Shown here: piece by piece, positions 32,835 to 41,832 of the stretch
How positions within the stretch are numbered: position 1 is the stretch's first letter
Layout: the number at the start of each line of letters is the position of its first letter
NCBI GenBank assembly: GCA_003543135.1
Contig: DPJG01000014.1
Coordinates: forward strand, 1 to 44,489
DNA: 44,489 bases
Source of the DNA: Rheinheimera sp.
Lineage (GTDB): Bacteria > Pseudomonadota > Gammaproteobacteria > Enterobacterales > Alteromonadaceae
Direction: 5' to 3'
The notes under the pieces: generated by a model
Seen by the model: the letters and a program-made list of their open reading frames with translations, nothing else
The model's database searches: none
Told to the model about the DNA's origin: nothing
Position numbers and translations under genes: made by a program

Positions 32835-35480
32835 ATGAAAAAACGAACACCTTTGGCCGGTGCCTGCTGGGCTGGCTTGTTGCCTGCGCTGTTGTGGGGT
32901 TGTGGTGGTGGCAGCGAAACCAACACCGATCTCACTGCAGTTGATGTAAGCAAACCCGCGACAGGCTGGAGTTTAGTCTGGAGTGACGAGTTTAATGGTC
33001 CAACGGTGGACGATAAAAAGTGGAACTTTGAAGTCAACTGTGCCGGCGGTGGCAATAACGAAAAACAATGTTATACCGCAAGCACGGAAAACGCCTTTAT
33101 CAAAGAAGGTATGCTGAACATAGTGGCAAAAAAAGCACCTGAGGGTGCGGAAAAACCATATACATCAGCCCGCCTCACCACCAAAAACAAAGCCGACTTT
33201 AAATATGGCCGATTTGAAATGCGCGCCAAACTGCCTGCAGGTCAGGGCAGCTGGCCGGCATTCTGGATGATGCCTACAGACTCAGTGTATGGCGAATGGC
33301 CGCGTTCGGGCGAAATTGACATTATGGAAGCAGTGAACCTGAAAACGCCCGGCGCCGAAGGTAAACCAGAAGCCTTTGTGCATGGCACCTTGCATTATGG
33401 TAAATCTGCACCAAACAACGTCAGCTCAGGCAAAGCTTATGCACTGCCTGGCGGTAAAAACCCGGCCGATGACTTCCACACTTATGCCGTGGAATGGCAA
33501 CAGGGTGAGATCCGCTGGTATGTCGACGACTATCTGTACGCCACACAACGTCAGTCAGAAGTGCGTTTTAACAGCAAACAACAGGCTGTGGGTTTAAAAC
33601 ACCGGGGCTGGTTTGCCGAATATTACGACCAAATCACCGGTAAACTGACCACCTTCTGGAATACCGCACCTTTTGATCAGAAGTTTTTCCTGATTTTAAA
33701 CCAGGCCGTGGGCGGTAACTGGCCGGAAAACGTCAATAACAAAGGGATAGACCCGGCAGCTTTTGCCAATGGTCAGGCTTATATCATTGATTATGTTCGG
33801 GTATTCCAGTGTGAAGCCAACCCGGCAACAGGCAAGGGTTGTGAAACCGTCAGAGCTGGTTATGACAAAGCCGACGACGCTTTAGTCGAAGGTAAAGCGC
33901 CAATTCCGGTACCGCCTTCAGATGGCGTGGCCCGTAACCTGACCATTTTTGACAATGTCGTCAACCCAAGCTGGCCAGGCTGGGACTGCTGTGGTGGTAG
34001 CACACCAACAGTGGTAAATGACCCAGGCCGTGGTGGTGTGATGGAATTTAAAGTGGGCGCTTCACCAACAGTGAATGGTTTTATCAGCCGCGCTGAATTT
34101 ATTAAAGACCCGGCCGGTGCACCTTCACCTTTTGACGCCTCGCCACTTTTAGATAAAGGCAGCTTAAGTTTTGCCATGAAACTGGTGTCTGCACCGAATA
34201 ACCCGGGCGCCGCCTGGAAAGTGAAAGTAGAAAGCAACAATGCCGCTACTGCCGTTGAGCTCGATATTACTGCCAGCACCGAAGGCAAAACCCCACAGGT
34301 GGGTGTGTGGCAAACCTATACTTTCCCGCTGAAAAAACTGGCTGACGCTGGTCTGGATTTATCCGCTATCGACGTTGTGATGATTTTCCCGGCCTGGGGC
34401 AGTGGTGAAGGTGCGGTCTACCACGTTGATGACGTAAAAATTGCCGGTGCCTCTTCACCTGAGCTGGTGCTGTTTAAAGATCAGAAAAACCTCGACTGGC
34501 CTATGTGGGATTGTTGTGGTGGTTCAACGCCAACCGAAGAGATGGACGATGAAGCACACGGCATGACCGCTGAATTTAAAATTGGTGCGACGCCAACAGT
34601 GATGGGCTTTATTACCCGTGCTGCCAACGGTGGTGGTAACAAACCTTTTGATGCCACAGCCATTTTACAAGGTGGAGTACTGCGCTTTGAAATGAAAGTG
34701 GTGAGCGGCACTGCCAATCCAGCCACAGCCTGGAAATTTAAAGTTGAGTCGAACAATGGTGCCGAAGCTGTTGAGCTGGATTTAACGGCCAGTACCGAAG
34801 GTAAAGCGCCTGTGACAGGCCAGTGGCAGACCTACACTTTTAAAATTGCCGACTTAGCCGCCAAAGGTCTGGATGTCAGCGCCATAGACGTGGTGATGGT
34901 GTTCCCGGCATGGGGTGAAGGTAATGGTGCAGTGTATCGTATTGATAACGCCCGTTTTTATGACCCAACAGCAACGCCGGCACTGGGCCTGCAACTGTTC
35001 ACCGACGCTGCTGCAGCGCAGTGGAAAATCTGGGATTGTTGTGGTGGTTCAACCCCAACAGTGGAAGATGACGACGCCGCACACGGTAAAGCTGCTCAGT
35101 TTGTGATTGGCGCTGCGCCTACAGTGATGGGTCTGCTGGCGGATGACAAAGTGTATTACGACGCCACCGCCTTATTGGCAACGGGAGTGGTGCGTTTTGA
35201 GCTGAAAGTGATCACGCCTCCGTCCAATCCGGACGCCCAGTGGTTATTTAAAATTGAAGCTTTTGATGCAGCAAGCGCCGTAGAGCTGAAACTGAGCGAC
35301 AGTCTGGAAGGCAAAAATCCTGTGACAGGTCAGTGGCAGACTTACACCTTTAAACTGAAAGACTTAGCCGATAAAGGCCTGGATGTCAGTGCCATTGACG
35401 TGCTGATGGTGTTCCCGGCCTGGGGCATGGGCAACGGCGCCGTGTACCGGCTGGACAATGTGGCTATTGCGGCTGAATAA
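32835..35480 (+). CDS. GH16 endo-beta-glucanase (laminarinase-like) lipoprotein with three C-terminal modules
   Basis: An 881-residue surface lipoprotein. The lipobox is LLWGC with Cys23. The GH16 catalytic domain covers about residues 44-335; its active site G-E160-I-D162-I-M-E165 has the nucleophile, helper aspartate and acid/base. After a short linker come three tandem modules of about 165-175 residues (starting near 368, 543 and 718), each with a W-D-C-C-G-G-S-T-P-T signature (W383, W558, W733; exact period 175) and ending in VWQTYTF..., PAWGxGxGAVYxxD. They look like beta-sandwich carbohydrate-binding modules; the CC pair is unusual. Family substrates are beta-1,3(1,4)-glucans; laminarin is the most likely. 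Start follows AGGA. Co-transcription with the downstream receptor is likely. Confidence 0.9.
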   Translation: MKKRTPLAGACWAGLLPALLWGCGGGSETNTDLTAVDVSKPATGWSLVWSDEFNGPTVDDKKWNFEVNCAGGGNNEKQCYTASTENAFIKEGMLNIVAKKAPEGAEKPYTSARLTTKNKADFKYGRFEMRAKLPAGQGSWPAFWMMPTDSVYGEWPRSGEIDIMEAVNLKTPGAEGKPEAFVHGTLHYGKSAPNNVSSGKAYALPGGKNPADDFHTYAVEWQQGEIRWYVDDYLYATQRQSEVRFNSKQQAVGLKHRGWFAEYYDQITGKLTTFWNTAPFDQKFFLILNQAVGGNWPENVNNKGIDPAAFANGQAYIIDYVRVFQCEANPATGKGCETVRAGYDKADDALVEGKAPIPVPPSDGVARNLTIFDNVVNPSWPGWDCCGGSTPTVVNDPGRGGVMEFKVGASPTVNGFISRAEFIKDPAGAPSPFDASPLLDKGSLSFAMKLVSAPNNPGAAWKVKVESNNAATAVELDITASTEGKTPQVGVWQTYTFPLKKLADAGLDLSAIDVVMIFPAWGSGEGAVYHVDDVKIAGASSPELVLFKDQKNLDWPMWDCCGGSTPTEEMDDEAHGMTAEFKIGATPTVMGFITRAANGGGNKPFDATAILQGGVLRFEMKVVSGTANPATAWKFKVESNNGAEAVELDLTASTEGKAPVTGQWQTYTFKIADLAAKGLDVSAIDVVMVFPAWGEGNGAVYRIDNARFYDPTATPALGLQLFTDAAAAQWKIWDCCGGSTPTVEDDDAAHGKAAQFVIGAAPTVMGLLADDKVYYDATALLATGVVRFELKVITPPSNPDAQWLFKIEAFDAASAVELKLSDSLEGKNPVTGQWQTYTFKLKDLADKGLDVSAIDVLMVFPAWGMGNGAVYRLDNVAIAAE

Positions 35481-35503
35481 CAGCAGCAGAACAAAACAAT
35501 ATC

Positions 35504-35534
35504 ACCACAGGCCAGCACTGGCTGTGCCTGTGGT
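35504..35534 (+). other. Hairpin between glucanase and receptor genes
   Basis: ACCACAGGC pairs with GCCTGTGGT across 13 bases, but no T tract follows. It could be an mRNA-processing or stability element that sets the ratio of the two products, or a weak terminator. Confidence 0.4.
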
Positions 35535-35621
35535 TAGAAGAGATCTGCGAACAAAGCTAAAAGGGCCATCGGCACCAGATAAAAAACGGCTTTGGGAAGC
35601 AACAACATCACAGGTTGAATT

Positions 35622-38588
35622 ATGCATACAGCAATTTTCACAAAAAGCCGCATCGCGACAGCCATGTCGCTGGCACTGGCTGGCACCTTGTCCTGGCCTG
35701 CTTTAGCGCAGCAAACGGATGCCGCCGCTACGGCAAAAACCGAAGAAAAAGTAGAAGTTATTGAAATTAAAGGTATTCGTGGCAGTTTGATCCGTTCAAT
35801 GGATATTAAACGTGAAGCCAATGGTGTGGTCGACGCTATTTCTGCTGAAGAAATGGGTAAATTCCCCGACACCAACCTGGCTGAATCGCTGCAGCGTATT
35901 ACCGGTGTGTCGGTCAGCCGCGCCAATGGTGAAGGCAGCCAGATCACAGTACGTGGTTTTGGCCCCGACTTTAACCTGGTCACTTTAAACGGCCGCCAGA
36001 TGCCGGGCACAGGTTATACCCGCTCTTATAATCTGGAAAATTTATCTTCTGAAGGCGTAAGCGCCTTAGAAGTGTATAAAACCGCCCGCGCCGAAAACCC
36101 AAGTGGTGGCCTGGGGGCAACGGTCAATATTATTACCACAAAACCTTTGAATAACCCTGGTTTGCATGCGTCGGCTTCGGTCAAAGGTATTTACGACAGC
36201 TCCAATGAGAAGGGCGATGATGTGACCCCTGAGCTGGCGCTGGTGGTCAGCGACACACTGCTGGATGATAAATTTGGTGTGTCTTTGTCGTTGTCGCATC
36301 AGGAACGTGATTTCCAGAAACAACAAGCCAATATTCAGGGCTGGCAGGCCAATGTGGCACTGCCCAATAATTTAGCGGCCGATAAAGTCAAGGATGCCCG
36401 GCCAGTGGGCGCGGATGGCAAGCCCAGCGGCAATTATTATTTCCCCAAAGACATGAACTACAGCATTGAAGATGTTGAGCGCGAGCGCAGCAACGGTCAG
36501 CTGACGTTCCAGTTTGCGCCTGTCGACAACTTTGTTGCCACCCTGGATTACACCGCCAGCCGCGCCATGACCGGCAGCGAAAGTATTGGCTGGGGTATTT
36601 GGAACGAATTTGGCGGCAATATTAACGCTTACGAGCTCGACAGCAACGGTACCGCGTTGTATGCCGATATCGGCGGTAACGACGGCTCTTTTACTGCCAA
36701 TAAAGGCAGCACTGAAGTCAAAGCCGACTCTGTGGGTTTAAACCTCGACTGGCAACTCAATGACGATTTAAGCCTGAGTCTGGATTACCACGACTCCAGC
36801 AATAAAACCGACAATGGTGCTGACAAGGGCCTGGGTAGTGAAGGTCAGGTGATCCTGGGTTCAGATCAGCTGCTGAGTAAAGTGTACGACTTCCGTCAGG
36901 GCGAAATTCCGCATGCCATGGTGTACTGGAAAAACGGCACAGATGAGTTAACAGCCGGCGAAATTGATTCTAACTTCAGCCAGTTTATTCATTCTCCCGG
37001 TGAAGCCAGCATTAAACAGCTGCAGCTGGACGGTCAGTGGATGAACAATGTGTTTAGTCTGCCGTTAACCAAAGTTGATTTTGGTGTAGCCCGCACTGAA
37101 CAAACCATGGGCGGCTATCAGGGCTGGAGTGGACTGCGCGGTGGCCCTGGTTTTAACCCGGCTTATCCGCAGATTTTCCCGGATTCGATGTTTGTGCGTC
37201 ACAGCACCAGCAACTTCCTCGACAGCTTTAATGGCGGCGGCAGTGCGCTGAAACCGCATTATTACTACAGCTACAATTTTGATGAAGCAGTCGCACGTCA
37301 GCTGGCGTTTTTAACTTCAGCTGTGATGGGTGGTGATGTGTATTCAATCGATCCTTATTTTGACGGCATCGACAGCGAAAGCAGCGTAGAAGAAAAAACC
37401 GATTCTGTGTATCTGCAGTCACAGTGGGAAGGTGAAGTGCTTGCCACACCTATGTGGCTGAATGTGGGTGTACGCTACGAAAAAACCGATGTCACAAGTT
37501 TAGTGCGTCAGCGTGTAGAAACTCAGGTGAACTGGGAAAGTGCTTCTGAGTGGATCACCCAGTACCAGCAAGGTGGCTCGGCCAACTTCCTGGAACAACA
37601 GGGTGAGCACGACGTTGTGCTGCCGATGTTTGATTTAAAAGCGGAAATTACCGACGATCTGATCGGCCGTTTCTCCTGGGGTAAAAGTATTTCCCGTGCA
37701 CCACTGGGCTTTTTGGCCGGTGGCAGAAGTTTAAGCGGTAGTCCAAAACCGGGCGCACGCAGTGGCAGCCAGGGCAATACCAACTTATTACCTTTTGAAT
37801 CCACCAACCTGGATTTAAGCCTGGAATATTATTACGCCGAAGGCAGCTATGCCGCAGTGGGCTGGTTTAAGAAAGACGTGGATAACTTTATCCAGACCAC
37901 TATTACCGAAACCACCATTGAAGGCCTGCGTGACATTCTGAATGGCCCACGTTATTTAAAAGCAGTGGCCGATATTACCGCCCGTGGCGAGCAACCGACC
38001 AGCACCGCTATTTTTGAGCAGATGCTGGCCAACGGCAATGGCAACAGCGAAGGCAAAATTGAGCCAGCTGCTGATGATCCGCTGATGGTGTGGAATATCA
38101 GCCAGCCGGCCAATACCGACAGCAAATCGGTGGACGGTTTTGAGCTGGCGATGCAGCACCTGCTGTGGGACACAGGTTTTGGGGTGGGTGCCAACGCCAC
38201 TTTTGTACAGGGTGACGTGGAGTTTGACGTAAACAGCCTGCAACAACAGGCGCCGCTGACTGGCTTAAGTGATTCGGCTAACTTACAGCTGTTTTATGAA
38301 AACTACGGCTGGTCGGTGAAAGTGACTTACACCTGGCGTGACAAATACCTGATTGGGGTAGGTCAGGCGCAGGGGTCGTCGGACGCTCCACCACAATTTG
38401 CCAAGAGTTATGGCCAGTGGGATTTAAGCGTGAACTACGATGTAACACCAGAGCTGACGGTATTCTTTGAAGGTATTAACCTTAACGATGAAACCGAACG
38501 CGGTTATGGCCGTTACGAAGAGCAGTTCCTGTTTGCCCGTCAATATGGCCCGCGTCTGACGCTGGGCATGAGATACGCGCTGGAGTAA
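35622..38588 (+). CDS. TonB-dependent receptor, probably for beta-glucan oligosaccharides
   Basis: A 988-residue outer-membrane receptor. Signal peptide ends at PALAQ (residue 30). A TonB-box-like VEVIEIKG follows, then the plug domain (MDIKREANGVVDAISAEEMGKFPDTNLAESLQRITGVSVSR, RGFGPDFNLVTLNGR, GGLGATVNIITTKPL) and a beta-barrel of about 800 residues ending in RLTLGMRYALE, with aromatic-rich strands. The plug type with FPDTNLAESLQRI is common in receptors for carbohydrate import. It follows the GH16 gene by 141 bp in the same direction, so imports its products by inference. A terminator follows. Start 35622 has only a weak ribosome site. Confidence 0.92.
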   Translation: MHTAIFTKSRIATAMSLALAGTLSWPALAQQTDAAATAKTEEKVEVIEIKGIRGSLIRSMDIKREANGVVDAISAEEMGKFPDTNLAESLQRITGVSVSRANGEGSQITVRGFGPDFNLVTLNGRQMPGTGYTRSYNLENLSSEGVSALEVYKTARAENPSGGLGATVNIITTKPLNNPGLHASASVKGIYDSSNEKGDDVTPELALVVSDTLLDDKFGVSLSLSHQERDFQKQQANIQGWQANVALPNNLAADKVKDARPVGADGKPSGNYYFPKDMNYSIEDVERERSNGQLTFQFAPVDNFVATLDYTASRAMTGSESIGWGIWNEFGGNINAYELDSNGTALYADIGGNDGSFTANKGSTEVKADSVGLNLDWQLNDDLSLSLDYHDSSNKTDNGADKGLGSEGQVILGSDQLLSKVYDFRQGEIPHAMVYWKNGTDELTAGEIDSNFSQFIHSPGEASIKQLQLDGQWMNNVFSLPLTKVDFGVARTEQTMGGYQGWSGLRGGPGFNPAYPQIFPDSMFVRHSTSNFLDSFNGGGSALKPHYYYSYNFDEAVARQLAFLTSAVMGGDVYSIDPYFDGIDSESSVEEKTDSVYLQSQWEGEVLATPMWLNVGVRYEKTDVTSLVRQRVETQVNWESASEWITQYQQGGSANFLEQQGEHDVVLPMFDLKAEITDDLIGRFSWGKSISRAPLGFLAGGRSLSGSPKPGARSGSQGNTNLLPFESTNLDLSLEYYYAEGSYAAVGWFKKDVDNFIQTTITETTIEGLRDILNGPRYLKAVADITARGEQPTSTAIFEQMLANGNGNSEGKIEPAADDPLMVWNISQPANTDSKSVDGFELAMQHLLWDTGFGVGANATFVQGDVEFDVNSLQQQAPLTGLSDSANLQLFYENYGWSVKVTYTWRDKYLIGVGQAQGSSDAPPQFAKSYGQWDLSVNYDVTPELTVFFEGINLNDETERGYGRYEEQFLFARQYGPRLTLGMRYALE

Positions 38589-38948
38589 TAGCACGTCCGG
38601 GTTATAACCTTAAAATCAAAAGCCACCGCAAGGTGGCTTTTTGTTGCAGCCAATAAATAAAAACATTAAAGAAGTGCAAGGAATATAGCGACTGTTAACT
38701 GTTATCTGTTTGCCAAATTCAGTGAGCCACTACATGATATGCCTTTTTTCTGTTTTTGAGAGGCATATACGTTAAAGGGAAAATACGCCCTAAAAACTCG
38801 GGCAGTTTTACTGCCTATCTAAAAGGTGTCAACTTGGATGTAATTTATTTACATAAATAACATAAACAACTTGGTATTTTACTCATTTTATTACATCATT
38901 CCCTGATAAGGATAATTAACGTTAATTCTGCAGTAATACGAGTGATAT
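38589..38948. other. AT-rich intergenic region before the foreign-looking gene
   Basis: After the terminator at 38618-38643 the base composition drops sharply to AT-rich. I see TGTAATTTATTTACA (an inverted repeat with a 5-base centre) near 38838 and two copies of CAACTTGG flanking it. No gene was found. Confidence 0.45.
38618..38643 (+). terminator. Rho-independent terminator of the receptor gene
   Basis: AAAAGCCACC pairs with GGTGGCTTTT across GCAA, followed by T residues. Confidence 0.88.
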
Positions 38949-39725
38949 ATGAAAATTAAGCTAGTTCTAATATGCTTTATAGTATCCTTCTTCATAGCAT
39001 CTTGTAGCATAATTTATCAGAATAACTCATACGGTATTAAAATAATTGAAGAACAATCAAGAACGGTCATTAATTCCTATAGCACCTTAGATGGGCCTAA
39101 TGCGACAGAGGGAACGCCACTTATTGTTTACGGCAAGAATAATGATTTTATCGATATAACGATTACGAATTCAAATGCAAGTTGCAATGAATTTCATTAT
39201 GATAGAATGAAAAAATTCTTTGATAAAGCAACTGATAATAATCCTAGTCTGATAAAAATAAAACACAAGGTAAACATCCATCTGTTGCCATTTTCAAAAT
39301 TTAACAATAAATCCATTTTGAGAAATGAGGGAGATGTTGTTTATTTTTACTTCCCATTTCCGAAATGTGATGATTATGACAGATTGAATACAATCTATTA
39401 TTTAATGATACATGAGCTTAAGCACGTAGATCTAATCCTCACAGGAGAGGATGATAGAATTGATACATTAGACAATGAATTCTTGGCGACAAAATCTTCA
39501 AATTGTACCCTGCTAAATAACAAGCATTTTAACTCAATTGATATTTTTGAGGTAACTAGCAATGATCTTAAGCATCTAAATGTTTATAAAGAAAGTGGCG
39601 TAGGTAACACGAGTCAGCTTGGTGCTATGAAGTTTCATTATGAAGCGTCAAAAGTGTCAGGTATAGGCGTAATAAAAATCAAAACAGAACAGCATAAAAA
39701 ACTAGTGCGCTGGTGCAATGAGTAA
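38949..39725 (+). CDS. Unknown AT-rich lipoprotein with HExxH (putative zinc peptidase)
   Basis: A 258-residue protein with a lipoprotein signal (VSFFIASCS, Cys19). The centre has YYLMIHELKHVDLI with H155-E156-x-x-H159, the zincin motif, and a conserved-looking acid, E177 in LDNEFLATK, 18 residues after the second His, where a gluzincin third ligand would be. Outside this the sequence is Asn/Ile/Lys-rich and unfamiliar. Codon and base use are strongly AT-biased compared with its neighbours, a sign of transfer. The ribosome site is weak. It stands alone between the receptor gene and the Lrp gene. A peptidase function is inferred from the motif only. Confidence 0.65.
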   Translation: MKIKLVLICFIVSFFIASCSIIYQNNSYGIKIIEEQSRTVINSYSTLDGPNATEGTPLIVYGKNNDFIDITITNSNASCNEFHYDRMKKFFDKATDNNPSLIKIKHKVNIHLLPFSKFNNKSILRNEGDVVYFYFPFPKCDDYDRLNTIYYLMIHELKHVDLILTGEDDRIDTLDNEFLATKSSNCTLLNNKHFNSIDIFEVTSNDLKHLNVYKESGVGNTSQLGAMKFHYEASKVSGIGVIKIKTEQHKKLVRWCNE

Positions 39726-39908
39726 AAATATTATAATGCAAGTTCTCTTAGTCTTTCCTGCATTACAAGCTTCTGAATATTTTGAGGTTAAAGAGAATAT
39801 ATACCATAAGGATCGTGGGATCCGTGCAACATCGAAAGCACCAGCAAAGTAACGACCCAGCACCAAGGTTTCGCGAATAAAAACAAAGTTCTAAGCGATT
39901 GGTAAAGG

Positions 39909-40340
39909 TTAAATCGTCGACAATAAAATACTGGTTTCGCTATTCAGAATGCCGTCAATTTCCCGCACTTGCCGAAGCACGGCGTCAAAAGTGGGAAGGT
40001 CGGCGGCCTGAATTTCAGCCACCAGATCCCAGGCACCGTTGGTGGTGTGCAGCCTGGTGAGTTCGGCAATACCACGCAGTTTATTAATCACCTGGGCGGT
40101 CGACTTGCCCACCACTTCTATCATCATAATGGCGCGCACAGCACCTGTATCCAGATGCTGATGCACCCTGACGGTAAAACCAACAATAGCGCCGCTGGCA
40201 ATCAGCCGGTCCAGCCGGTTTTGAATAGTGCCACGCGACACTTTTAAGGTATCGGCCAGCGTGGAAACAGCGGCACGGCCGTCTTTTCTTAATTCAGCGA
40301 TCAGTGCGTTGTCGAGCGAATCATAACGGGAGTTTTGCAT
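39909..40340 (-). CDS. Lrp/AsnC-family transcription regulator
   Basis: A 143-residue regulator of usual length. The N-terminal HTH is LDNALIAELRKDGRAAVSTLADTLKVSRGTIQNRLDRLIASGAI; the C-terminal RAM domain is GAVRAIMMIEVVGKSTAQVINKL... LTRLHTTNGAWDLVAEIQAADL, which binds an amino acid and forms octamers. It is divergent from ctlX and most likely controls it and itself through the dyad sites between them. The chosen ATG at 40340 is one codon after a GTG that is also possible. Confidence 0.9.
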   Translation of the reverse strand: MQNSRYDSLDNALIAELRKDGRAAVSTLADTLKVSRGTIQNRLDRLIASGAIVGFTVRVHQHLDTGAVRAIMMIEVVGKSTAQVINKLRGIAELTRLHTTNGAWDLVAEIQAADLPTFDAVLRQVREIDGILNSETSILLSTI

Positions 40341-40372
40341 CACAAGCCTGGCTTTTATCTTTTAATGATTGG

Positions 40373-40435
40373 CAAATTGTATATTTGTATCTGTCAAAAA
40401 GGCAAAAAGTAACGCAAAAATTGTAACTTTTTGCC
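40373..40435. promoter_or_regulatory. Lrp-type operator dyads between lrp and ctlX
   Basis: Two inverted repeats are seen: CAAATTGTATATTTG (40373-40387) and GGCAAAAAGT...ACTTTTTGCC (40401-40410 with 40426-40435). AT-rich dyads spaced two to three helical turns apart suit a multimeric Lrp-type protein. They lie 30-95 bp from the regulator start and about 190-250 bp before ctlX. The rest of the 282-bp gap shows nothing else clear. Confidence 0.55.
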
Positions 40436-40622
40436 ATTTTGACTGACGGCGATGACAGTTAAAATAACGGCATTGATAACAAGGCAGATGCAGCTGCAAT
40501 AGCCCCGGCACACAGAACCTACCAAATTTGTGGTTGTGGCCGATGTCACACTGCCAACAGGGCAACAGCTGTCACAACCACAAAACAAGCAATAACAACA
40601 GAGACAACACAAGGAACCCGAT

Positions 40623-41579
40623 ATGCTTAACAGGCCGGCGCAGGCACCTTCAGCCGTGGTGATGATAAGGCCCCATCATTTTTGCTCTAATCCGCAAACC
40701 ATGCCGGATAACGCTTATCAGACAGATAATGCGGCAAGCCCGGGCAATAGCAACACAGCAGAGCAGGCTATTGCAGCCCTGGCCTATCAGGAAGTCAGCC
40801 ATGTGGCGCAGCAGCTGACTGCGCATGGGGTGAAGGTGCATTTATTTGAAGATGAGTCCACAAGTACACCGGATTCAGTCTTTCCAAATAACTGGTTTTC
40901 TACCCATGCCGATGGCCAAATCGTGATTTATCCTATGTATGCCCCAAACCGCCGGCTGGAGTATCGCGCTGATATTATTGAATTTTTACAGCGCGAGTAT
41001 CAGGTGCAGGCGGTGCACAATTATGCTTATCTGGCAGAACAAGGGCTTTTTGTTGAAGGCACTGGCTCGCTGGTGATTGATCATGTCCACCAGCTGGCTT
41101 ACGCGGTGCTGTCAAAACGCACAGATGCCACTCTGGTGCCGGAGATTTGCCAGCAACTGAAGCTTACACCTGTGCTGTTTCAGGCCTTTGACGAGCAGGG
41201 CCTTGCTGTGTACCACACCAATGTGATGATGTGTGTGGCCAGCCGGTTTGTGCTGATAAGCCTTGAGATGGTACCGGCTGCGCAGCGCCCAATGTTGCTT
41301 AAACATTTTGCTCAAAGTAGCCAGCAAGTGATTGATTTAACGCCAGAGCAAATCCGCCATTTTTGTGGCAACGCGCTGGAACTGAGGGGCAGTGGGGGGC
41401 CTATATTGGCACTGTCAGAAACTGCGTATCAGGCGCTGACAGCAGAGCAGATTGTACAAATCAGCCAATTCACCACTTTGTTGCCGCTTGCTGTGCCCAC
41501 TATAGAATCGGCCGGTGGTTCGGTGCGTTGTATGCTGGCGGGCATTCATCTGCAGCCCCGGAGTGAAACCACGGCATAG
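40623..41579 (+). CDS. ctlX: CtlX-type guanidino/amidino hydrolase (citrulline use family)
   Basis: A 318-residue protein of the pentein (amidinotransferase) superfamily. Seen: VVMIRPHHFCSNPQT, DSVFPNNWFSTHADGQIVIYPMYAPNRRLEYR (substrate Asp/Glu-rich loops), FVEGTGSLVIDH, VYHTNVMMCVASRF with the catalytic His, and the end GSVRCMLAGIHL with the catalytic Cys. Family members named CtlX are linked to citrulline or arginine-derivative use; the true substrate is unproven. The start at 40623 follows AAGGAA. It is divergently paired with an Lrp-type gene, the common arrangement for an amino-acid enzyme and its sensor. Confidence 0.85.
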   Translation: MLNRPAQAPSAVVMIRPHHFCSNPQTMPDNAYQTDNAASPGNSNTAEQAIAALAYQEVSHVAQQLTAHGVKVHLFEDESTSTPDSVFPNNWFSTHADGQIVIYPMYAPNRRLEYRADIIEFLQREYQVQAVHNYAYLAEQGLFVEGTGSLVIDHVHQLAYAVLSKRTDATLVPEICQQLKLTPVLFQAFDEQGLAVYHTNVMMCVASRFVLISLEMVPAAQRPMLLKHFAQSSQQVIDLTPEQIRHFCGNALELRGSGGPILALSETAYQALTAEQIVQISQFTTLLPLAVPTIESAGGSVRCMLAGIHLQPRSETTA

Positions 41580-41832
41580 CGGCGGTTTTAGCTCCGTGAT
41601 GGGATGAGCGCCGCGGTGGCAATAACGCTGCTGCGCTTCTGATGGCAAAACAGCAAACAGTCAATCCAATACGGAGAAAAACCGCCTGAATCCAGTTAAA
41701 AGTCTAATAAAAATAACATCTTAAATAAATCAGCAGCAGCGCAGAGCGCCGGAGCCAGCTAAAAAATAAACAGGCTATACAGCCTGCAGCTATCTGTTTA
41801 CACTGCTATTTTTGGCTGCCTGGAGGCCTTTT

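Noticed and set aside
33860-34288. Minus-strand frame within the glucanase modules
   Set aside because: Mirror of a coding repeat; recurs in each module only because the modules repeat.
35534-36010. Minus-strand frame at the start of the receptor gene
   Set aside because: Shadow of the TonB-dependent receptor; no ribosome site.
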